From Methylobacterium haplocladii (GTDB lineage Bacteria > Pseudomonadota > Alphaproteobacteria > Rhizobiales > Beijerinckiaceae), in the NCBI RefSeq assembly GCF_007992175.1, contig NZ_BJZT01000005.1, positions 1 to 64,000 of the forward strand: a stretch of 64,000 bases of DNA. The letters run 5' to 3'. The translations under genes were made by a program, and so were the position numbers. Numbering within the stretch: the first letter of the stretch is position 1; each line of letters opens with the position of its first letter. Below the pieces are notes generated by a model that ran no database searches, was not told where the DNA came from, and worked only from the letters and a program-made list of their open reading frames with translations. Positions 18,568 through 28,913 of this stretch are shown here, piece after piece.

Positions 18568-18645
18568 GAGCGCCGTTCAGCGTAAGCTGGCGCGTCCTTC
18601 GGCAACCCTGCCGGACGAAATGCAGGCGGAGCAACGATCGGTCCT

Positions 18646-20703
18646 GTGACGCAGACAGATACGACGAGGAAATTCCGGTCGCTGTACCGGCACGGCTTCG
18701 CCCGCGTCGCCGCTTGCACCGGGCGCAGCCATCCGGGCGACCCGGCGGCCAACGCCCGCGCCCTGCTCGACCTCGCACGGAGCTGCCACGCGGACGGCGC
18801 GGCGCTGGCGGTGTTTCCCGAGCTCTGCGTCTCCTCCTACGCCATCGACGACCTGCTGCTGCAGGGAGCGTTGCTCGATGCCGTCGATGACGCCCTCGGC
18901 ACGCTCGTCGCCGCCTCCGCCGACCTGACGCCGGTCCTCGTCGTCGGCGCGCCCCTGCGCTGGCGGCACCGGCTCTACAATTGCGCCGTGGCGATCCACG
19001 GCGGGCGCATCCTCGGCGTCGTTCCGAAAAGCTACCTGCCGAACTACCGCGAGTTCTACGAGAAGCGGCACTTCGCCCTCGGGGCCGGCGTGACCGGCGA
19101 GAGCATCCGGGTCGCCGGCGCCGAGGCGCCGTTCGGCACCGACCTGCTCTTCGCCGCCGAGGACCTGCCCGGCTTCCTCCTCGGGATCGAGATCTGCGAA
19201 GATCTCTGGGTGCCGGCGACGCCGGGGATGGAGGCGGCGCTGGCCGGGGCGACCGTGCTCGCCAACCTCTCGGGCAGCCCGATCACCATCGGACGGGCGG
19301 AGTCGCGCAGCCTTCTCAGCCGCTCGGCCTCGATGCGGGGGCTCTGCGCCTATGTCTACGCCGCGGCCGGGCAGGGCGAGTCGACCACGGACCTGTCCTG
19401 GGACGGGCAGACCAGCATCGACGAGAACGGCGTGCGGCTGGCAGAAGGCGCGCGCTTCAGCCCCGATCCGGTGACGACGCTCGCCGACGTCGACCTCGAC
19501 CTGATCGCGCAGGAGCGACTGTCCGCAGGCAGCTTCGACGACAATGCGCGCGAGCACGGCCGGACCTACCGCCGCATCGGCTTCCGGCTCGATCCGCCGG
19601 CGGGCGACCTCGGCTTGCGGCGGCGGGTCGAGCGCTTTCCGTTCGTCCCGGCGGATCCGGCCCGCCTCGCCCAGGATTGCTACGAGGCCTACAGCATCCA
19701 GGTCGCCGGCCTCGCCCAACGCTTGGAGGCCACGAGCACCAGGAAACTCGTGATCGGCGTCTCAGGCGGGCTCGATTCCACGCATGCCCTCATCGTCGCG
19801 GCCAGGGCCTTCGACAGGCTCGGGCACCCGCGAGCGGACATCCTTGCCTACACGCTGCCGGGCTTCGCCACGTCGGACGAGACCAAGGCCAACGCGCACG
19901 CGCTGATGGCCGCGCTCGGAGTGACGGCGAACGAGATCGACATCCGGCCGACCGCCAAAATGATGCTGGAGGAGATGGGCCATCCATTCGGGCGGGGCGA
20001 GCCCGTCTACGACGTCACCTTCGAGAACGTGCAGGCGGGGCTTCGCACCGACTACCTCTTCCGTCTCGCCAACCAGCATGGCGGCATCGTGCTCGGTACC
20101 GGCGATCTTTCGGAGCTGGCGCTCGGCTGGAGCACCTACGGCGTCGGCGACCAGATGAGCCATTACGGCGTCAATGCCGGCGTGCCGAAGACGCTGATCC
20201 AGCACCTCATCCGCTGGGTGGTCGCCTCGGGCCAGTTCGGACAGGCCGAGAACCGCACCTTCCTCGCTGTGCTCGACACCGAAATCTCGCCCGAGTTGGT
20301 GCCGGCCGCGGACGGCAAGGGGCGGCAGAGCACCGAGAACAGGATCGGCCCCTACGCCCTGCAGGACTTCAACCTCTACTACACGCTGCGCCACGGCTTC
20401 CGGCCTTCGAAGATCGCCTTTCTGGCAACTCATGCCTGGGGCAACCGGGAGGCCGGTTCCTGGCCGCAGGACATGCCGGAGACAAAGCGCGCCGCCTACG
20501 ACCTGCCGGAGATCCGGCATTGGCTCGGCGTGTTCCTCGATCGCTTCTTCCGGTTCAGTCAGTTCAAGCGCTCGGCGCTGCCCAACGGCCCGAAAGTCTC
20601 GGCGGGCGGCGCCCTCTCGCCCCGCGGCGACTGGCGCGCGCCCTCCGATGCCAGCGCCAAGGCCTGGCTGGACGAGTGGGAGCGCAACATCCCCGCCGAC
20701 TGA
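18646..20703 (+). CDS. nadE: Glutamine-dependent NAD+ synthetase
   Basis: 685 residues from GTG 18646, matching the long two-domain type. The N-terminal nitrilase-like amidase (1-300) has the catalytic triad Glu59 (FPELC), Lys127 (PKSYLP) and Cys183 (EICEDLW), releasing ammonia from glutamine. The synthetase domain begins near 365, with the PP-loop [11 protein letters not shown] and the [12 protein letters not shown] stretch, and amidates deamido-NAD using ATP. It is the last step of NAD synthesis. It stands as a single gene. Confidence 0.95.
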   Translation: MTQTDTTRKFRSLYRHGFARVAACTGRSHPGDPAANARALLDLARSCHADGAALAVFPELCVSSYAIDDLLLQGALLDAVDDALGTLVAASADLTPVLVVGAPLRWRHRLYNCAVAIHGGRILGVVPKSYLPNYREFYEKRHFALGAGVTGESIRVAGAEAPFGTDLLFAAEDLPGFLLGIEICEDLWVPATPGMEAALAGATVLANLSGSPITIGRAESRSLLSRSASMRGLCAYVYAAAGQGESTTDLSWDGQTSIDENGVRLAEGARFSPDPVTTLADVDLDLIAQERLSAGSFDDNAREHGRTYRRIGFRLDPPAGDLGLRRRVERFPFVPADPARLAQDCYEAYSIQVAGLAQRLEATSTRKLVIGVSGGLDSTHALIVAARAFDRLGHPRADILAYTLPGFATSDETKANAHALMAALGVTANEIDIRPTAKMMLEEMGHPFGRGEPVYDVTFENVQAGLRTDYLFRLANQHGGIVLGTGDLSELALGWSTYGVGDQMSHYGVNAGVPKTLIQHLIRWVVASGQFGQAENRTFLAVLDTEISPELVPAADGKGRQSTENRIGPYALQDFNLYYTLRHGFRPSKIAFLATHAWGNREAGSWPQDMPETKRAAYDLPEIRHWLGVFLDRFFRFSQFKRSALPNGPKVSAGGALSPRGDWRAPSDASAKAWLDEWERNIPAD

Positions 20704-20803
20704 CGCTCACCGCCCCTCACCCCGTGAAAACCGACGGACATAAACCTGTCCGATTGTCCGGCTATGCCGTTCCCGGCAGGGTGGCGTGGCGGAGGAAGAT
20801 CCG

Positions 20804-21031
20804 ATGCGAAGCTACAACCTTTTTCGCCTGAAAGGCGATCAGGGGCTCTGTTGCGCGGTTCCCGAGAGCCATGTCGTGCCCCGCTTCGTGACGGGCGGCC
20901 GCTGGAGCTTCGGCGGAAAGGTCGAGGAGCACTCGACCGCAACGCCCGGCTTCGACGGGAAAGCGGCCGCTACCTCCGTCCGCTTCAACGGCTTCTACCT
21001 GTTCCAGGTGATGGATCGGCCGACCCACTGA
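20804..21031 (+). CDS. Small conserved-looking hypothetical protein (75 aa)
   Basis: A 75-residue protein starting at ATG 20804 behind a good GGCGGAGGA ribosome-binding site. It begins MRSYNLFRLKGDQGLCCAVP and has no signal peptide or membrane helix. The second half is rich in Gly, Phe and Arg (GGRWSFGGKVEEH, FNGFYLFQVMD). I do not recognise the family. The strong ribosome-binding site and clean codon use support a real gene; it lies between nadE and the PilZ gene. Confidence 0.6.
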   Translation: MRSYNLFRLKGDQGLCCAVPESHVVPRFVTGGRWSFGGKVEEHSTATPGFDGKAAATSVRFNGFYLFQVMDRPTH

Positions 21032-21142
21032 AGCCTCCCCGCCTTCGATCGCCGATATCACCGGCTTTCGAGAAAGCCGGCGAGCCTTCCTTAATGTATC
21101 ATAGGTAACGGTGGCCGCCGGAGCCGTAGCTCGGGGACCAAG

Positions 21143-21562
21143 ATGTCGATGGATCAGCGCCAGACCGTGCGCAACAGGACGTTCCTCAAGGGCAAGATCG
21201 TCTTCAACAACGGCTGTTCCACCATGGACTGCCTGGTCCGGGATATGTCCGGCACCGGCGCGCGGCTGGAACTGAGCGAGACGACGACGCTGCCGGAGGT
21301 GTTCGACCTCTACATCCAGAACAAGGACCAGACTTTCCGGTCGACCCTGCGCTGGCGGCGCGCCAACGGCGTCGGCGTCACCTTCGACGACATGGTCTTG
21401 AAGCCTGCGCCCGCTTCCGCGAAGGAGGTCGCCCCGCAGCCGGTCGCAGCCGATCCGTCGCTGGCGATGCTCGTGCGGCGCATCACCGAACTCGAAGCCG
21501 AGAACGCCGCCCTGCGGTCGGTCATCGCCTCGATGGGGCGAGCGACCAGCACCGCCGCCTGA
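21143..21562 (+). CDS. PilZ-domain protein (candidate c-di-GMP receptor)
   Basis: 139 residues from ATG 21143. One PilZ domain (about 5-85) with an arginine motif RQTVRNR and the DMSGTGARL (D-x-S-x-x-G) motif, so both c-di-GMP-contacting elements are present. A linker and a short predicted coiled coil follow (RRITELEAENAALRSVIASM, residues 112-131), suggesting dimerisation. Single-domain PilZ proteins with such a tail are frequent in this order. The output partner is unknown. Confidence 0.85.
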   Translation: MSMDQRQTVRNRTFLKGKIVFNNGCSTMDCLVRDMSGTGARLELSETTTLPEVFDLYIQNKDQTFRSTLRWRRANGVGVTFDDMVLKPAPASAKEVAPQPVAADPSLAMLVRRITELEAENAALRSVIASMGRATSTAA

Positions 21563-21568
21563 AGCGCT

Positions 21569-22000
21569 TCAGCCGGCCTTCAGGGCTGCCCGTATCCGCT
21601 CGGCGTGATCTGCGAGAACGGCGTTGTCGGCCATGCCGCCCTCGTGGCGCTTCAGCGGAACGCCCTCGCGGCGCGGCACGAGATGCACGTGCAGGTGAAA
21701 CACCGTCTGTCCGCCGGCCGCCTCGTTGTACTGGAAGACGGTGAGGCCGTCGGCCTCGAAGGCCGCCGTCACGGCGCGCCCGACGCGCTGCGCCACCGCG
21801 ATCAGCCGTGCCAACACCACAGGGTCGGCATCGAGCAACCCACGTGAGGGCGTCTTCGGGATCACCAGGGTATGCCCCTCCGCCTGGGGCATCACGTCCA
21901 TGAAGGCCAGCGTGTCCTCGTCCTCGTAGACCGTGTGGGCCGGGATCTCGCCGCGCAGGATTTTTGCGAAGATGTTGTCCGGGTCGTAGGCGGTGCTCAT
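21569..22000 (-). CDS. HIT-family nucleotide hydrolase/transferase
   Basis: 143 residues from ATG 22000. Contains the canonical HIT motif HLHVHLVP (histidine triad) around residue 100, preceded by the family opening NIFAKILRGEIPAHTVYEDED and GHTLVIPKT. It is closest to the HinT/Hit branch that hydrolyses nucleotide phosphoramidates. It converges with the PilZ gene with only six bases between the stop codons. Confidence 0.92.
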   Translation of the reverse strand: MSTAYDPDNIFAKILRGEIPAHTVYEDEDTLAFMDVMPQAEGHTLVIPKTPSRGLLDADPVVLARLIAVAQRVGRAVTAAFEADGLTVFQYNEAAGGQTVFHLHVHLVPRREGVPLKRHEGGMADNAVLADHAERIRAALKAG

Positions 22001-22170
22001 CGGATGCCGCTCCTCGCGGGTCGATCGGGGTTCGGGCGGCAGGTTGCACAGGCCGGACCCGAGCGTCCACAGCCTGCCCGACGCCGAGGGCGCGAACTCT
22101 TCGAGCGGTGATGCGTTGAAGGCTCCGGTTACGCTTGCACCCGCAGGCGGTTCGAGCGGGAGAGCAGGCA

Positions 22171-23133
22171 TTGGCCGAGAGCACGGGCGCGATCTACACG
22201 GCCGCGGGGGCGAACCTCGCCATCGCCGCGGCGAAATTCGCGGGCGCCTTCCTGACGGGTTCGTCGGCGATGCTCGCCGAGGGTGCGCATTCGGTGGTCG
22301 ACACCACCAACCAGATCCTGCTCCTCGTCGGCATCAAGAGCGCGCAACGGCCGGCCGACGCCAAGCACCCCTTCGGCTACGGCCGCGAGATCTACTTCTA
22401 CGCCTTCATCGTCGCGCTGTTCATTTTCCTCGGCGGCGGCCTGTTCGCGATCTACGAGGGCGCGCACAAGATCCAGCATCCCGAGCCGCCGGCCGACGCG
22501 ACCATCCTCGGCTACCAGCTCTCCGGTTTCTGGATCAACGTCGGCATTCTCGGGTTTTCGATCCTGGCGGAGGGCTATTCCTGCTGGGTGGCGATCCAGG
22601 CGTTCTGGGCCGAGAAGGGCAACGATTCCGCCTTCTCCGCGATCCAGCGCAGCAAGGACCCGGCGCTCTACACCATCCTTGTCGAGGACGTCGCCGCCCT
22701 GATCGGCCTCGTCATCGCCATGGCCGGCGTGGTGCTGGCTCGCATCCTCGACATGCCGGTGCTCGACGGCTGGTCCTCGGTCGGCATCGGCATCGTCCTG
22801 ATCGGCATGGCGATCTTCCTGATGACGGAGACGCACGGGCTGCTGATCGGCGAGGCGGCCGATCCGACGGTGGTCGCGGCCATCGACGAGGCGGTACGCC
22901 AGGAATCCGCAGTCCATCACGTCAACGAGGTCCTGACCCAGCATCTCGGGCCGTCCGACATCCTGGTGAATGTCAGCCTCGACGTGGAAGACGCCCTGCC
23001 CGCAGGGGAGATCGAGCGGCTCGTCGGCCGCCTGGAAAAGCGCCTGAAGGCACAGAACGCCGACGTGAAGCGGGTCTTCATCGAAATCCAGTCGAAGCAG
23101 GCCGCAAAGTCTGGAGCCGCGCTGAGCGCCTGA
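22171..23133 (+). CDS. Cation diffusion facilitator family transporter (ZnT9-like subgroup)
   Basis: About 320 residues with an inferred TTG start at 22171, chosen for the GCGGGAGAG ribosome-binding site eight bases upstream; TTG 22135 is the alternative. Six membrane helices are followed by a cytoplasmic C-terminal domain (from about 215). The helix 2 site reads HSVVDTTNQ, and helix 5 has EDVAALIGL instead of the HxxxD of FieF/YiiP. This pattern resembles the ZnT9-like subgroup, so the metal is uncertain. The promoter region is shared with the divergent HIT gene. Confidence 0.85.
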   Translation: MAESTGAIYTAAGANLAIAAAKFAGAFLTGSSAMLAEGAHSVVDTTNQILLLVGIKSAQRPADAKHPFGYGREIYFYAFIVALFIFLGGGLFAIYEGAHKIQHPEPPADATILGYQLSGFWINVGILGFSILAEGYSCWVAIQAFWAEKGNDSAFSAIQRSKDPALYTILVEDVAALIGLVIAMAGVVLARILDMPVLDGWSSVGIGIVLIGMAIFLMTETHGLLIGEAADPTVVAAIDEAVRQESAVHHVNEVLTQHLGPSDILVNVSLDVEDALPAGEIERLVGRLEKRLKAQNADVKRVFIEIQSKQAAKSGAALSA

Positions 23134-23145
23134 CGGCGCGCGATC

Positions 23146-24303
23146 TCAGGCTGCGCTGCGCCGCTCGACGATCCGCGCCAGAAACGCCGCGCCGAGGGGG
23201 AGTAGCGTGTCGTCGAAGTTGAAGCTCGCGTTGTGCAGGCCGGGACCGGGCGTGGCACCGAGCCAGGCATAGGCGCCCGGCACGGTCTTCAGCATGTCGG
23301 CGAAATCCTCGCTGCCCATGCGCGGCTTGCAGTCCGCGTCGACGTTGTCGGCCCCGAGGACCTCGGCGGCGATCGCGGCCGCGGCGGCGGCCTGGTCGGG
23401 GCTGTTGTCGAGCACCGTGAACACGTCGCGGATCTCGACTTCGGCCCGGGCACCGTAAGCCGCGGCGATGCCGGTGGCGATCTCGCGGATGCGCTGGCCG
23501 ACGAGTTCGCGCAGGGCCGGGTCGAAGGTGCGTGCGGTGCCCGCGATGTGCGCCCCCTCGGGGATCACGTTGTAGGCCGCGCCGGCATGGATCTGCGTGA
23601 TCGAGACCACGGCGGATTTCAGCGGGTCGGCGTTCCGGCTGACGATCGACTGCATGGCCTGCGCGACGGCGGTGGCCACGACGATCGGGTCGACGCTCTC
23701 GTGCGGCTGCGCGGCGTGTGCGCCGCGTCCGATGATGCGGATGTCGAAGAAGTCCGCGGCCGCCATGGCCGGCCCGGGCCGGAGGAGGATCTTGCCGTGC
23801 GGCCCGTTCGGCTGGTTGTGGATGGCGAAGATCTCGTCGACGGGGAAGCGTTCGAACAGGCCGTCGGCGATCATGGCGCGGGCGCCCCCAAGCCCTTCCT
23901 CGGCCGGCTGAAACACGAACACGGCGGTGCCGTCGAAATCCCGGGTCTCGGCAAGGTAGCGCGCCGCGCCGAGGAGCATGGTGGTGTGCCCGTCATGGCC
24001 GCAGGCATGCATCCGTCCCGGCACCGTCGAGCGGTAGGGGAGGTTCGTCTCCTCGGTGATCGGCAGCGCGTCCATGTCGGCCCGCAGCCCGATCCGCCGC
24101 TTGCCCGGCCGCCCTTCGAGCACGCCGACGACGCCGGTCTTGCCGAATCCCCGATGCACCGCGACGCCGACTTTTTCGAGGTGCTCGGCGACGATGCCGG
24201 AAGTTCGGACCTCCTCGAAGCCGAGTTCGGGATGCGCATGAAGGTCGCGCCGGATCGCCGTCAGTTCGTCGGCGAAGCCTTTGATGCGGTCGATCGGGCT
24301 CAT
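23146..24303 (-). CDS. M20-family amidohydrolase (hippurate hydrolase-like)
   Basis: 385 residues from ATG 24303 with a clear GGAGGAG ribosome-binding site. M20D features: RRDLHAHPELGFEE, LRADMDALPI, MHACGHDGHTTMLLGAA (metal ligands), QPAEEGLGGARAMI (catalytic and ligand Glu), a dimerisation domain containing GRGAHAAQPH, and a late His/Glu region GSEDFADML. It cleaves N-acyl amino acids or similar amides; the exact substrate is not visible. No signal peptide. Confidence 0.9.
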   Translation of the reverse strand: MSPIDRIKGFADELTAIRRDLHAHPELGFEEVRTSGIVAEHLEKVGVAVHRGFGKTGVVGVLEGRPGKRRIGLRADMDALPITEETNLPYRSTVPGRMHACGHDGHTTMLLGAARYLAETRDFDGTAVFVFQPAEEGLGGARAMIADGLFERFPVDEIFAIHNQPNGPHGKILLRPGPAMAAADFFDIRIIGRGAHAAQPHESVDPIVVATAVAQAMQSIVSRNADPLKSAVVSITQIHAGAAYNVIPEGAHIAGTARTFDPALRELVGQRIREIATGIAAAYGARAEVEIRDVFTVLDNSPDQAAAAAAIAAEVLGADNVDADCKPRMGSEDFADMLKTVPGAYAWLGATPGPGLHNASFNFDDTLLPLGAAFLARIVERRSAA

Positions 24304-24448
24304 GGTGACGTCTCCTCCTTCGTGCCGGCGGCGTGACTGAGTTAGGTCGGCGGCCCTGTGTTCGTCCTACCCTGAAACGGCAGATCCGGCGGTTCATAAG
24401 GTAGGTCGTCATTCCATGTCCGACCGCCCCGGTGCGGCTTGCGCGCAT

Positions 24449-24482
24449 CTCCTAACCCCGCGTGCGGGGAGAAGGAGAGGCG
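24449..24482. repeat. REP-like palindromic repeat (CCCCGCGTGCGGGG type)
   Basis: TCTCCTAACCCCGCGTGCGGGGAGAAGGAGAGG contains a perfect CCCCGC/GCGGGG stem (24456-24469). A sister copy with the same plan occurs at 44798-44823. The rest of the 206-base gap 24304-24509 shows no gene. Confidence 0.6.
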
Positions 24483-24509
24483 GTCGAGCGATCCGATAAG
24501 ACCGGAGGC

Positions 24510-25724
<1,215 letters not shown>

Positions 25725-25849
25725 CGCGGGCAATCTAGCCGCGCGGGGGGCGGGGGCAAGAAGGGCGGGGGTGCTCCGTCGTCACGCCTTCGGGCGGGGC
25801 ACAGTCTGGAGCTCGGCGTGACGCGGTCGATGTTTGGATTGGACCGAGG

Positions 25850-26104
25850 ACGGACCGACCGCTTCCATCCGACCACCAGGAAGAGGCCGGCTTTGATAGT
25901 CCGGTCAGCCGCGCATCTCAGGCCGCAGCGAGCCTGATCCAAGGTGCTCCGGACCCTATCATCGGCAGCAACGCGACCCCGCTTTTCAACCCGGGCGGTA
26001 CGGCTGCGGGGCCGGGCAGCAAGTTGGCCGTCCTGCATGGAAGCTGCCAGGGAAGCACGCTGCAGAGCCTGATCACCGTGCACGGCCTCCTGCTCGGCGC
26101 GTGA
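25850..26104 (+). other. Possible decayed coding fragment in the 25725-26165 gap
   Basis: The 440-base gap between the DUF482 gene and the next minus-strand gene has no convincing complete gene. One plus-strand frame ending at TGA 26102-26104 stays open for over 80 codons and reads like protein in its last 65 residues (for example PIIGSNATPLFNPGGTAAGP and LAVLHGSCQGSTLQSL), but it has no good start codon or ribosome-binding site. It may be a gene remnant or chance. Confidence 0.2.
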
Positions 26105-26165
26105 TCTCGACCTCGTCGCGACCCAAACGCCTGAATTCCCGATCGGGACCTCGGACGAGGGTCGA

Positions 26166-27212
26166 TCACCGGGCGGCGCTGGTGGGTCCGCCGCGATCCG
26201 GCTGATCGGCGGCGTCCAAGGTCTTGGCCTTCTCGTACCACCACTGCGACTGCGCAGGATTGGCGGCGAGACCGCCGGCCGGCAACGTCCGGAGGATCTG
26301 CTCGTCGTAGCTCCGCGCCATGCCCAAGGCGCCGCGCGCATCGCCGTCGGCGGCGATTCGACCGAAGAACTGACGCGCCCTGGTGACGTCACCGGCTGCA
26401 AGGAGTTGCTCGGCGCGCGCGACGAGCGCATCGAGCTTCGGATTCGGCTGAGGCGGCGAGGCTTTCGTCTGGGACGGCTCCGCCGCTGCGGATTCGTGGG
26501 TCGCGGCGACGGGCGTTTCCGGTGCAGGCGGAACGCTCGACGGCGGCTCCGGCTCGACCGCAGCGTTGGGCGGGAAGGCCGTCACGGGGGCATCGGTCGT
26601 GCCGATGGCGTTCGCGTCGGGGTCCGGCAACCCGGCTGTCGCCAGTCGCCGCTGGAAGGTGCTTCCCGTGGTCGCTACGGCGGGCTCCGGATCTGCCGGC
26701 AGTTGCGGAGCAGAGGGGGCGCCGACGGTTTGAGCCTCGTCGCGAGGGACGCCGACGCCCGGTGAAGCCGGTCGAGAGGACGGGTCCGCGCTGCCGCGAG
26801 GGGCTTCCTTCGCGACGATCGCGTCATTGGCGACGATCGCGTTCTGCGGGACGAGCGCCGGCCCCTTGAGGCCGGCATAGGCTGCTGCCGCGCCTGCCAG
26901 CACGACGCCTGCCAGCACGACGGGCCATCGTCCTCCGCCGAAGTGCCTGTGGAAAAGGGCCTTGACCGGGCCCTCAGCTATGAAGTTCGCAGGGGCTGAG
27001 AGGGCCGATCGCGTGCCATCGGACGTAGCCTTATCGTTCGCCGGCCCAGCAAGATCGAAATCGAATGTCGACCGATCGTTCGCGAGAGCAGGCGACTCCG
27101 CCCGGTCGGGCGCGACATATTCCGGCTGAACGAGCCGTCTCGCGACTGCAAGGCGTTCGAGTTGCCCGTGTCGCGGCAATGGGAATGGAACTCTTTCGGG
27201 AACACTCGGCAT
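26166..27212 (-). CDS. Membrane-anchored Pro/Ala-rich protein with C-terminal Sel1/TPR-like segment
   Basis: 348 residues from ATG 27212 (ATG 27224 also in frame). About 95 cytoplasmic residues precede one transmembrane helix (about 97-114, WPVVLAGVVLAGAAAAYAGL). A long Pro/Ala/Glu/Thr-rich periplasmic linker follows. The last 90 residues look helical and repeat-like (LVARAEQLLAAGDVTRARQF, GALGMARSYDEQIL, QSQWWYEKAKTLD), close to Sel1/TPR repeats. A scaffold or envelope role is plausible, but no specific function can be given. The gene borders the AT-rich island. Confidence 0.65.
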   Translation of the reverse strand: MPSVPERVPFPLPRHGQLERLAVARRLVQPEYVAPDRAESPALANDRSTFDFDLAGPANDKATSDGTRSALSAPANFIAEGPVKALFHRHFGGGRWPVVLAGVVLAGAAAAYAGLKGPALVPQNAIVANDAIVAKEAPRGSADPSSRPASPGVGVPRDEAQTVGAPSAPQLPADPEPAVATTGSTFQRRLATAGLPDPDANAIGTTDAPVTAFPPNAAVEPEPPSSVPPAPETPVAATHESAAAEPSQTKASPPQPNPKLDALVARAEQLLAAGDVTRARQFFGRIAADGDARGALGMARSYDEQILRTLPAGGLAANPAQSQWWYEKAKTLDAADQPDRGGPTSAAR

Positions 27213-27217
27213 GACGA

Positions 27218-27715
27218 ATGCCATCCTTCTTGGTCGGCATCAGCGAAAGCTTGACCACAACGGCGGCGGTCGCAGTGCCGCAGACTGAGAAACTGAGCCA
27301 CCGGGCATCAACGGCAAGATTGTGCCCCGCTTGTGGCAATATCGATACATCAGCAAATAATACTCGTGCAAATCGGATGCTTTCTTCCGATCGATGCAGA
27401 TACAACAATCTAAGATTGTGTCATGCAATCAAGTCATTCATAAATAATAATTTAGTAAAAATTGCCGTTTGTTTAGAAAAACAGGCAATAACTACGATAA
27501 TTTATCAGCTTGGTCAGTCGAAACCTAAAACAATATATACGACACGTACCAGGAAATTATCCGTGCTTTGCTCGACGCAGGCTCCGATAAACGTCGTACC
27601 ATCAACGAGATTTCTTCGAACGAACGACATCCCGCCGATGAACGATCACTATCGGCATGTTGTCAGACGATATCTTGAAATAATTTCGAAAAAAATAGGA
27701 CATCGCTCAAGTTAA
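27218..27715 (+). CDS. Orphan open frame (165 codons) in an AT-rich island
   Basis: An open frame from ATG 27218 to 27715. From about codon 45 onward it lies in DNA of roughly 40% GC, far below the neighbours. In such AT-rich DNA a frame this long without stops is unlikely by chance, which is the main argument for a gene. The product is Asn/Ile/Arg/Thr-rich with no signal peptide, no membrane helix and no family I know; it ends in a basic MNDHYRHVVRRYLEIISKK helix. There is no clear ribosome-binding site and the true start may be internal. If not coding, the gap 27213-27719 is an AT-rich regulatory or transferred segment. Confidence 0.35.
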   Translation: MPSFLVGISESLTTTAAVAVPQTEKLSHRASTARLCPACGNIDTSANNTRANRMLSSDRCRYNNLRLCHAIKSFINNNLVKIAVCLEKQAITTIIYQLGQSKPKTIYTTRTRKLSVLCSTQAPINVVPSTRFLRTNDIPPMNDHYRHVVRRYLEIISKKIGHRSS

Positions 27716-27719
27716 GCAT

Positions 27720-28208
27720 TTACGGTTTTGGAGATTTAGGCGAAACAGTCGCTGCTTTCTGCCGTTTGATACGCTTTTTCGACACGGCTTCGTACATCTC
27801 GATACTTGGCGCATCGATGACGGTGATGGGCATCGATCCGCTCGGCGTCTCCGTAATGTCGCGCGTTCCGCGGGACGGCTCGATCTCGGCGTCCACGCGG
27901 CAGGCTGCGCGTTTGAGATTGGCGGTTCCCTTGCAGTCGCCGAGAAGTCGTTCGGCGATCTTCGCGCCAGTCTTCGTCCCGAGGGCTCCCGCCTGAAGTC
28001 GAAGCTTTTGTCCGCCTACGGATCTCGCGCAGACATAGCCGCCCTTCGGATCGTCGACGCAGTTGACGCTCGGCACGACGATCCTCTTGCCAATAAAGGT
28101 GTCGGGCATATCGACCAGCCTTTGCAGGTCGGCGCGATCCTGAGCCGCGACCTCCAAGCTCGTCCACGACACGGCGATCAGCGACAGGGAAAACGCCCTC
28201 ATCGTCAT
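27720..28208 (-). CDS. Secreted hypothetical protein (162 aa)
   Basis: Starts at ATG 28208 (or ATG 28202). A signal peptide covers the first roughly 22 residues (MTMRAFSLSLIAVSWTSLEV, then AAQ). The mature part includes a strand-rich region DTFIGKRIVVPSVNCVDDPK and two further cysteines (GGYVCARS, LGDCKG, AACRVD), so disulfides are likely. It ends in a Lys/Pro-rich tail. No family recognised. It is followed downstream by the AT-rich island. Confidence 0.6.
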   Translation of the reverse strand: MTMRAFSLSLIAVSWTSLEVAAQDRADLQRLVDMPDTFIGKRIVVPSVNCVDDPKGGYVCARSVGGQKLRLQAGALGTKTGAKIAERLLGDCKGTANLKRAACRVDAEIEPSRGTRDITETPSGSMPITVIDAPSIEMYEAVSKKRIKRQKAATVSPKSPKP

Positions 28209-28392
28209 TTCCCCAAATCGATCCGAGCAACCCGAATCGAATATTGCAGGATGCCAACGATCACCATTCGAGCATGAAACGCCATGTGCGTCAGGAAGCT
28301 TTGGTGCTCTGCCTTTACCCGTTGGACACCTGTCGACGGCCGATTCTGTAGGACCTCCGGCTCGGCAGCCGGGTTCGTCCATCGGCGAAGAT

Positions 28393-28644
28393 TCAGGGGC
28401 CGCGACCCGGCTGCCCTGCCGATGGAGACGGTGCCGTGACCGTTCTGGTTTCGGACGTGCTCACCCCGAGGATGCCGTCGTTCCACCACGCGAAGAGGGC
28501 GGCGGCGATGACGATCAGCGCGACCAGCACGAGAATGAGCTTTCTTCCTCCGCGCGACGGCGTCGCGACGGCGCAGTGCGGGCAACATCGCGCATTGCTC
28601 AAGACCGGCTGCCGGCATCGACTGCATCGCCGAAGGTGCGCCAT
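28393..28644 (-). CDS. Small zinc-ribbon membrane protein (83 aa)
   Basis: ATG 28644 with a GAGGAGAAGG ribosome-binding site. The N-terminus carries two CxxC knuckles (CSRC and CPHC, residues 7-24), a zinc ribbon. A single transmembrane helix follows (about 35-54, LILVLVALIVIAAALFAWW) and a short Ser/Thr/Pro tail outside. Proteins of this plan are common but uncharacterised. It belongs to the run of small envelope genes upstream of pccB. Confidence 0.65.
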   Translation of the reverse strand: MAHLRRCSRCRQPVLSNARCCPHCAVATPSRGGRKLILVLVALIVIAAALFAWWNDGILGVSTSETRTVTAPSPSAGQPGRGP

Positions 28645-28913
28645 GGACCAACCTTCTCCTCAGGACCGTCGGGGAAATCCTCTGATGCGATGGAGCAGCC
28701 GACCCTCATGGGGGGGGACTGGCTGCGAAGCCGTCGATCGCCGCTGGGACGTTCGTGCCCGATTCCAACCTGAGACGCCCTCCCGCCCTCTGCAACCGTT
28801 TCCGCCTGCAAAGCTGCATGCTAAGGGCGGTCAGACGGCGAACCGCCAAGCCCGCCCCGGGCTAGCGCGTTCGCATCAATTGAATTTTGCATACAGGCGG
28901 GCGCGCTGAGACC

